64,000 nt of DNA, taken from the NCBI RefSeq assembly GCF_001570365.1, contig NZ_BBYK01000041.1:62001-126000 (forward strand). Reading direction: 5' to 3'. The stretch comes from Microtetraspora fusca. GTDB taxonomy: Bacteria > Actinomycetota > Actinomycetes > Streptosporangiales > Streptosporangiaceae. The notes beneath the pieces are model-generated. The model saw only the letters and a program-made list of their open reading frames with translations. It made no database searches and was not told the DNA's origin. The position numbers and the translations under genes were made by a program. This document shows, in pieces, positions 58,736-64,000 of this stretch (position 1 is the stretch's first letter; every line of letters starts with the position of its first letter).

Positions 58736-59725
58736 TTGCTGGTTGACTCATTCGGCCGGGTCGCGACCGACCTGCGCGTCTCGCTGACCGACCGGTGCAA
58801 CCTGCGGTGCGCGTACTGCATGCCGCCCGAGGGGCTGGACTGGCTCCCCAAGCCCGACCTGCTCACCGCCGAAGAGATCGTCCGCCTGGTCACGATCGGC
58901 GTGGAGCGGCTCGGCATCACCGAGGTGCGCTACACCGGGGGCGAGCCGCTGCTCCGCCGCGAACTGGTGGAGATCGTCGCCGCGACCGCCCGGCTGCGCC
59001 CGCGCCCGCAGATCATGCTGACCACGAACGGCATCGGCCTCGCCCGGCTCGCCGCCCCGCTCGCGGAGGCCGGGCTGGACCGGGTCAACGTGTCGCTCGA
59101 CACCCTGGACCCGGCCGTGTTCCTCCGCCTCGCACACCGCGACCGCCTGCCCGACGTCCTCGATGGGCTCGCCGCGGCCCACCGGGCCGGGCTCACCCCC
59201 GTCAAGATCAACGCCGTGCTGATGCGGGGCGTCAACGAACACGAGGCGGCCCCGCTGCTGCGCTTCAGCCTCGACCACGGGTACGAGCTGCGCTTCATCG
59301 AGCAGATGCCGCTCGACGCCCAGCACGGCTGGCGCCGCGAGAACATGATCACCGCCGACGAGATCCTCGGCCTGCTCAAGGGCTCCTTCGACCTGGCGGA
59401 GGACGATCCGCGCGATCGCGGCAGCGCGCCCGCGGAGCTCTTCCTCGTGAACGGCGGCCCGGCGCGGGTGGGCGTGATCGGCTCGGTCACCCGTCCGTTC
59501 TGCGGAGCGTGCGACCGCGTCCGGCTCACCGCCGACGGCCAGATCCGCAACTGCCTGTTCGCCACGGAGGAGTCCGACCTCCGTTCCGCCCTGCGCTCCG
59601 GGGCGTCCGACGACGACCTCGCCGCCCGCTGGATCAGCGCCGTACGCGGGAAGAAGGCCGGCCACGGCATCGACGACCCGTCCTTCCTCCAGCCGTCCCG
59701 GCCCATGTCGGCCATCGGAGGCTAG
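58736..59725 (+). CDS. moaA: GTP 3',8-cyclase MoaA (molybdenum cofactor synthesis)
   Basis: A 329-residue radical SAM enzyme that converts GTP to the cyclic intermediate of molybdopterin. The N-terminal cluster is C21, C25 and C28 in DRCNLRCAYC. The second [4Fe-4S] site is in RPFCGACDRVRLTADGQIRNC. The conserved C-terminal Gly-Gly tail (SAIGG) needed for activity is intact. The start is the TTG at 58736, 6 nt after GGGAGG. mobA and a DUF6457 gene follow, so this is a small molybdenum cofactor block; moaC and moeA are not in the window. Confidence 0.96.
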   Translation: MLVDSFGRVATDLRVSLTDRCNLRCAYCMPPEGLDWLPKPDLLTAEEIVRLVTIGVERLGITEVRYTGGEPLLRRELVEIVAATARLRPRPQIMLTTNGIGLARLAAPLAEAGLDRVNVSLDTLDPAVFLRLAHRDRLPDVLDGLAAAHRAGLTPVKINAVLMRGVNEHEAAPLLRFSLDHGYELRFIEQMPLDAQHGWRRENMITADEILGLLKGSFDLAEDDPRDRGSAPAELFLVNGGPARVGVIGSVTRPFCGACDRVRLTADGQIRNCLFATEESDLRSALRSGASDDDLAARWISAVRGKKAGHGIDDPSFLQPSRPMSAIGG

Positions 59726-59767
59726 GCCGTGGTTCGCGGATCTTCCCGGCCTGCCGTGGTCGCCCAG

Positions 59768-59815
59768 ACGGCGCCTCACGGCCTCGTGGCCCCACCCGCG
59801 AGACACTCCCTGGGC
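59768..59815. repeat. Intergenic repeat copy 1 (before mobA)
   Basis: This 48-bp stretch shares acggcgcctc and gccccacccgcga, in the same order and similar spacing, with 60753-60795. Both copies end with a similar cc(c/g)tgggc. Shared cores are exact over 10 and 13 bp. It lies between moaA and mobA and may include part of the mobA 5' region. Likely a dispersed intergenic element. Confidence 0.5.
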
Positions 59816-59820
59816 GTGCC

Positions 59821-60417
59821 GTGCCGTACGACGCGGTGATCCTGGCCGGCGGGCACGCGCGGCGGCTGGGGGGACTGGACAAGCCGGCGGAGCCGGTCGC
59901 GGGGCGCTCCCTGATCGAGCGGGTCGCCGCGGCCGTGCCCGGCGCGCGGACCCTCGTCGTCGTCGGTCCCCCGCGTCCCGGGCGCGGGCTGGAGCGGGCC
60001 GTGCACACCCGGGAGGAGCCGCCCGGGTCCGGGCCGGTGCCGGCGCTGCGGGCCGGGCTCGCCCTCGTCACGGCCGACGAGATCGCGCTGCTCGCCGCCG
60101 ATCTGCCCTTCCTGACCGCGGATCACGTGACGGCGCTCCGCGCCGCGGCGCGGGAGGCGGGCGCCGCGGGCGCCGTGCTGGTCGACGACGAGGGCGCCGA
60201 GCAGTGGCTGACCGGCGTCTGGCGGACGCGGGCGCTCCGCGAGGCGCTCGCCGGGTACGACGGACACTCGCTTCGTGGTGTGCTCGGCCCGCTCGAACCG
60301 GTGACCGTCCGCCTCGCCGCGGAGGCCGGCGGGGGCACCCCCTGGTTCGACTGCGACACTATGGACGATCTCGACCGGGCACGCCGGACTCGAGTGACGA
60401 GCGAGGAGACCGCATGA
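59821..60417 (+). CDS. mobA: Molybdenum cofactor guanylyltransferase MobA
   Basis: A 198-residue nucleotidyltransferase that attaches GMP to molybdopterin. The N-terminal loop VILAGGHARRLGGLDKPAEPVAGRSLIERV is the MobA signature (LAGGxxxRxGxxKP). The metal-binding LLAADLPFLTADHV and the GxWR-type WLTGVWRTRAL follow. I place the start at the GTG at 59821, which yields a canonical N-terminus, although no good ribosome site is visible. The stop overlaps the next start (ATGA). The MobA fold is complete despite its compact length. Confidence 0.88.
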   Translation: MPYDAVILAGGHARRLGGLDKPAEPVAGRSLIERVAAAVPGARTLVVVGPPRPGRGLERAVHTREEPPGSGPVPALRAGLALVTADEIALLAADLPFLTADHVTALRAAAREAGAAGAVLVDDEGAEQWLTGVWRTRALREALAGYDGHSLRGVLGPLEPVTVRLAAEAGGGTPWFDCDTMDDLDRARRTRVTSEETA

Positions 60418-60671
60418 ACGTGCTGGAGGAGTGGACCGCCCTGGTCTGCCGCGAGCTGGGCGTCGACCCCGCGAAGGTGGATCGCACGGCGGTGCTCGAC
60501 CTGACCCGTGACGTGGCCCACGGCGTGGCCCGGCCCGCCGCGCCGCTCACCGCCTATCTGCTCGGCCTCGCCCAGGGAGCGGGCACCGCCCCCGAAGACG
60601 CGTTGGAGCGCCTCTCCGCCATGGCCCGTAACTGGGAGCAGGCGACGACCGAAACCCTCAAGGACGCCTGA
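60414..60671 (+). CDS. DUF6457 domain protein
   Basis: An 85-residue small helical protein. The sequence VLEEWTALVCRELGVDPAKVDRTAVLDLTRDVAHGVARPAAPLTAYLLGLAQGAG is the DUF6457 pattern found next to, or fused to, MobA in actinobacteria. It is coupled to mobA by the ATGA overlap. An accessory role in molybdenum cofactor guanylylation is suggested by this fixed partnership; no catalytic residue is evident. Confidence 0.85.
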   Translation: MNVLEEWTALVCRELGVDPAKVDRTAVLDLTRDVAHGVARPAAPLTAYLLGLAQGAGTAPEDALERLSAMARNWEQATTETLKDA

Positions 60672-61034
60672 CCGCGGATCCCGTGGCGGCGCCCCGGCCG
60701 GGATGACCGCACTCGGGGTCCGACACATCAAGCCCTGCTGCGCGCGGCCCGTACGGCGCCTCGCTGCGTTGCCCCACCCGCGACTTTCCGTGGGCCCGCG
60801 AGTGGCGGCCGGAGGCTCCGCTCCGGCCTTCTCCTCCGCCTTGGGCGGCGCATCCCGTCGGGATCCACGCCCGCTACGGGCAGCATTTGTCAGGCACTCC
60901 CTGACCCCGCCGGACGCCCTGGACGGCCGCTGCGGGGCCCGTCCGGGCGAAGGTCGCGGAAATATCGCGACACGCTGTGAAAACGATGTGTTCGCGGAAA
61001 AGCGGGAGTCTGTTCGAATTAAGGCGAAATTCCA
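60672..61034. other. Gene-poor intergenic region
   Basis: I see no gene here that I can support; the open frames lack ribosome sites and homology. It contains the second repeat copy (60753-60795) and several short GC-rich hairpins, for example GTCAGG-cactc-CCTGAC near 60890-60906. The right end, from about 60958, turns AT-richer and leads into the small RNA terminator on the minus strand. Confidence 0.6.
60753..60795. repeat. Intergenic repeat copy 2 (after the DUF6457 gene)
   Basis: Shares acggcgcctc (60753-60762) and gccccacccgcga (60771-60783) with the copy at 59768-59815. The two copies lie 985 bp apart, flanking mobA-DUF6457. Divergence in the middle suggests an old or degenerate element. 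Confidence 0.5.
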
Positions 61035-61154
61035 GAAAAAAGAAGGGCGACGCCGGGTGGTTACGGGGGCAAACCACCCGGCGCCGCTTCATCGGCGTTC
61101 CGACGGGGGCCCGGAACGCCGGCACCAGCGCTCCGACGGGGGACCAGAGCGCTT
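61035..61154 (-). ncRNA. Candidate 6C-type small RNA (three hairpins with C-rich loops)
   Basis: On the minus strand three stem-loops follow one another: AGCGCTC/GAGCGCT (61153-61127), GGCGTTCCG/CGGAACGCC (61120-61094) and CGCCGGGTGGTT/AACCACCCGGCG (61083-61051). Every loop contains CCCCCGT, although the stems are unrelated in sequence. The last hairpin is followed by CTTCTTTTTTC, a textbook intrinsic terminator. Upstream, TACAGT (61166-61161) and TTGACG (61192-61187) form a promoter whose start would fall at the first hairpin. The architecture fits the actinobacterial 6C RNA motif (hairpins with C-run loops). The loops here have five Cs. No protein frame explains the region. Confidence 0.85.
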
Positions 61155-61199
61155 GGCTAAACTGTACACCTACAACCCATGGGATGCGTCAAGAGTTTG

Positions 61200-61520
61200 T
61201 CACGACCCGATCTCGCGTCGATGCCGTGGTATCTCGTTTTGGTTAGCTTCCGTCGTTTCCATGGGCGAGGGTTGCCCTTTCCCTCGCTCATTGGCCCCGA
61301 TCACGGCAAGGTACGGCAAAACCACGGCTCCCCCGACGAGTAGCGCCCGCACGAACCACGGCGCCGGCACGGCGACGGCGAGGACGAGGCACACAAGACG
61401 GATGGACATCTTGATCACGTAGCTGATCTCGCGGCGCCGGATGTCCTCAGACAGCGATGGCCTGGCGTCCGTAACCTTGTGTACTGTCCGGTTCCGGCCC
61501 AAAAGCTTCACAAACTCCAC
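61200..61520 (-). CDS. DUF3099 family small membrane protein
   Basis: A 106-residue protein with two membrane helices (about 36-54 and 58-76). The segment VTDARPSLSEDIRRREISYVIKMSIRLVCLVLAVAVPAPWFVRALLVGGAVVLPYLAVIGAN is the DUF3099 pattern known from streptomycetes and relatives. The GTG at 61520 is used here; the GTG at 61511 is an alternative and no strong ribosome site marks either. The tail is polar (KGQPSPMETTEANQNEIPRHR). Function unknown. The candidate small RNA starts 46 bp downstream of its stop on the same strand but has its own promoter. Confidence 0.85.
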   Translation of the reverse strand: MEFVKLLGRNRTVHKVTDARPSLSEDIRRREISYVIKMSIRLVCLVLAVAVPAPWFVRALLVGGAVVLPYLAVIGANERGKGQPSPMETTEANQNEIPRHRREIGS

Positions 61521-61597
61521 GGTAGACCCCGCACGGTGGGGGCGCGAAAGCGCCGTAGCGATACGAGCATGAGTGTCCGAGCGAGAGGGAGGACGTC

Positions 61598-61810
61598 ATG
61601 TCGGACCGAACCTATCGGGTGACCGAAATAGTCGGAACTTCGGGGGAGAGCGTCGACCAGGCCATCCGCAACGGCATCCACCGCGCCGCCGAGACCCTGC
61701 GTCACCTCGACTGGTTCGAGGTGACCGAGGTGCGCGGCTACATCGAGAACGGCGAGGTGGCCCACATCCAGGTCGGGCTGAAGGTCGGCTTCCGCCTCGA
61801 AGACGCCTGA
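61598..61810 (+). CDS. Dodecin family flavin-binding protein
   Basis: A 70-residue dodecin, which assembles into a hollow dodecamer that stores riboflavin or FMN. The family pattern is complete: YRVTEIVGTSGESVDQAIRNGIHRAAETLRHLDWFEVTEVRGYIENGEVAHIQVGLKVGFRLE, including the flavin-stacking Trp in LDWFEV and the Gln in HIQV. The ATG follows GAGGGAGGA. It is a single gene ending in a strong hairpin shared with the convergent tldE gene. Confidence 0.95.
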   Translation: MSDRTYRVTEIVGTSGESVDQAIRNGIHRAAETLRHLDWFEVTEVRGYIENGEVAHIQVGLKVGFRLEDA

Positions 61811-61839
61811 GGCGCGGCCGTCACGGGGACGGCCGCGCC
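61811..61839. terminator. Bidirectional terminator between dodecin and tldE-like gene
   Basis: A perfect 12-bp stem (GGCGCGGCCGTC with GACGGCCGCGCC) and 5-nt loop begin directly after the dodecin stop. No T run. It lies between convergent genes. Confidence 0.75.
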
Positions 61840-61875
61840 TCGGAGCGTACGGCGGGCCGGGGCAGGGCCCCGGCG

Positions 61876-63254
61876 TCAGTTCGCCTGGCTGACGGTGGAC
61901 ATGTTGAAGTCGGGCACCCTGATCGCCGGCATGACGGTGCGGGTGAAGTAGTCGTTCCACTCGCGCGGCAGCGTCTGCTCGCTCCGCCCGACCTCGGTCA
62001 GCCGGCCGAGCAGATCGACCGGTGACTCGTTGAACCGGAAGTTGTTGACCTCCCCGACCACCTCGCCGTTCTCGACGAGGTAGACGCCGTCCCGGGTCAG
62101 GCCGGTGAGCAGCAGCGACTGCGGGTCCACCTCGCGGATGTACCACAGGCAGGTGAGCAGCAGCCCGCGCTCGGTGCCGGCGATCATCTCCTCCAGTGAG
62201 CGGCCGCCGTCCGGGCCCGCCATGATCAGGTTGTCGATCGACGGGGTGACCGCGAGCCCGGTCAGCTCGGCGGAGTGCCGGGTCTGCACCAGGTTGGCCA
62301 GCTGCCCCTCGGAGATCCACTCCGTGGCGCCGAGGCCCAGGCCGTTGTCGAAGACCGACTGCTCGCGGCTGGAGGCGTGCGCGACGACGAACGGCGCGCA
62401 CTCGATGCCCGGGTGCCCCGGGTCGCTGTAGAGCCGCACGGGGACGTCCGAGAGGCGCTCCCCGACCCGCGTGCCGCCGCCCGGCTTGGAGAAGACCGTG
62501 CGGCCGTCGGCCGCGTCCCTCGCCCCGGCCGACCAGTAGAGGTAGATCATCAGGTCGGAGACCGCGGTCGGCGGCAGGATCGTCTCGTAGCGCCCGGCCG
62601 GGACCTCCACCCGCCGCTTGGCCCAGTCGAGCCGCCGGGCGAGCGCGGCGTCGAGCGCCGCCACGTCCACGTCGGAGAAGTCACGGGTCGCCACGCCGGT
62701 CCACGCCGACCGCGACATGTCCGCCGACTTCGCGTTGAGCTCCAGCCGCCCGGTGGGCTGGTCGTGCCGGGCGCGCAGCCCGGACGACGTCCCGACGAAG
62801 GTGGAGGTCAGGATGTGCTCGGCGAAGCCGTACAGCCTCCTGCCGGAGGCCTCGGCCGCCGCGAACGAATCGCCCACCGCGGGCGCGAAGTCGCGGAAGA
62901 CCTCGATGGTCGTCGGCTCGACGGCCCGGTCCCAGTCACCGAGGGAGCCGCCGCCGAGAAGCGTCCGGGCGTCCTCCGACGGCTGGGCGTCTCTCGCGGC
63001 CTGGTCGGCCGCGGTCACCACGTCGGCGAGCTGGTCGGGACGCACCGCGGCCCGGGACACCACGCCCACGCCCTGCCCCACGATCGAGATCACCGTCAGC
63101 CGCGAGGACCGCGCCACACCGTTGGTGGTGAGGGTGTTGCCGGCGAACCGCAGGTTCGCCGTGGACCCCTCCTCCACGATGACCACGCAGTCGTCGGCGC
63201 GGCTGAGCGCGAGGGCCCGCTCGACCGTCTCCTGGGGAGTGCCCATGCGCTCGC

Positions 63255-63258
<4 letters not shown>
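61876..63258 (-). CDS. TldD/PmbA family metallopeptidase, TldE-like subunit
   Basis: A 460-residue PmbA/TldE-like protein from the GTG at 63258, which overlaps the tldD stop by 4 bp; the ATG at 63246 is an alternative. It has the family's N-terminal fold (ADDCVVIVEEGSTANLRFAGNTLTTNGV) and C-terminal LLTCLWYIREVDPQSLLLTGLTRDGVYLVENGEVVGEVNNFRFNESP. It lacks an HExxxH motif, as expected for the non-zinc partner. TldD-TldE heterodimers degrade unfolded peptides and mature some RiPPs such as microcin B17. No RiPP precursor is seen nearby. Confidence 0.92.

Positions 63259-64000
<742 letters not shown>

Overview
The window is high-GC actinobacterial chromosome. Codon third positions are almost always G or C, GTG and TTG starts are frequent, several promoters look leaderless, and the gene content is typical of filamentous actinomycetes: sufR-BD-Rieske-CSU-sufT, a two-lobed MocR regulator, an acVLRF1 family protein, DUF3099, DUF6457 and a type III PKS. 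A member of the Streptosporangiaceae or a close relative is my best guess, from general style rather than any marker gene. I see no rRNA, tRNA, CRISPR array, prophage or insertion sequence.

Left part (1-15338): a hydroxyproline/proline-type amino acid catabolic locus. A [2Fe-2S] subunit and an FAD subunit of a D-hydroxyproline-dehydrogenase-like enzyme, a DapA-family pyrroline-hydroxycarboxylate deaminase (HypD-like) and a Cys/Cys 4-hydroxyproline epimerase lie together. After a 4 kb interruption (a NarL-type two-component system on the minus strand and two small membrane proteins) come a complete Liv-type ABC importer, a second proline-racemase-superfamily enzyme, an ornithine-cyclodeaminase-family reductase and a GntR/FCD regulator. 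The locus probably continues to the left of the window.

Middle (15354-30441): an RhtA-like exporter, an ABC-2 drug-type exporter, then the SUF iron-sulfur assembly operon. The SUF operon is preceded by an IdeR/DtxR-like iron box and an exact SufR-type operator. It is followed by a DEAD-box helicase with a long leader and a very long Arg/Asp/Gly tail, an acetyl xylan esterase-like hydrolase, and hisE-hisG.

Centre right (30443-45641): a PASTA-less Ser/Thr kinase divergent from an ABC exporter plus DesK/DesR-like two-component operon, a degenerate EAL-CBS protein, acVLRF1, an ABC-F ATPase with a leaderless five-codon upstream ORF, a small conserved HTH protein, an enoyl-CoA hydratase, an ABC multidrug exporter, a sulfotransferase, an LD-carboxypeptidase and an unrecognised protein.

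Right part (45687-64000): GH15 glycosidase and YczE-like membrane protein divergent from a MocR regulator with a clear operator; a TRIC-family channel and a POT peptide transporter; a FadD-type ligase; two secreted proteins of unknown function; a type III PKS with an isoprenylcysteine-methyltransferase-like partner (phenolic-lipid type); a GNAT protein; moaA-mobA-DUF6457; a strong candidate for a 6C-type small RNA with three C-rich-loop hairpins; DUF3099; dodecin; and the tldD/tldE protease pair cut by the window end.
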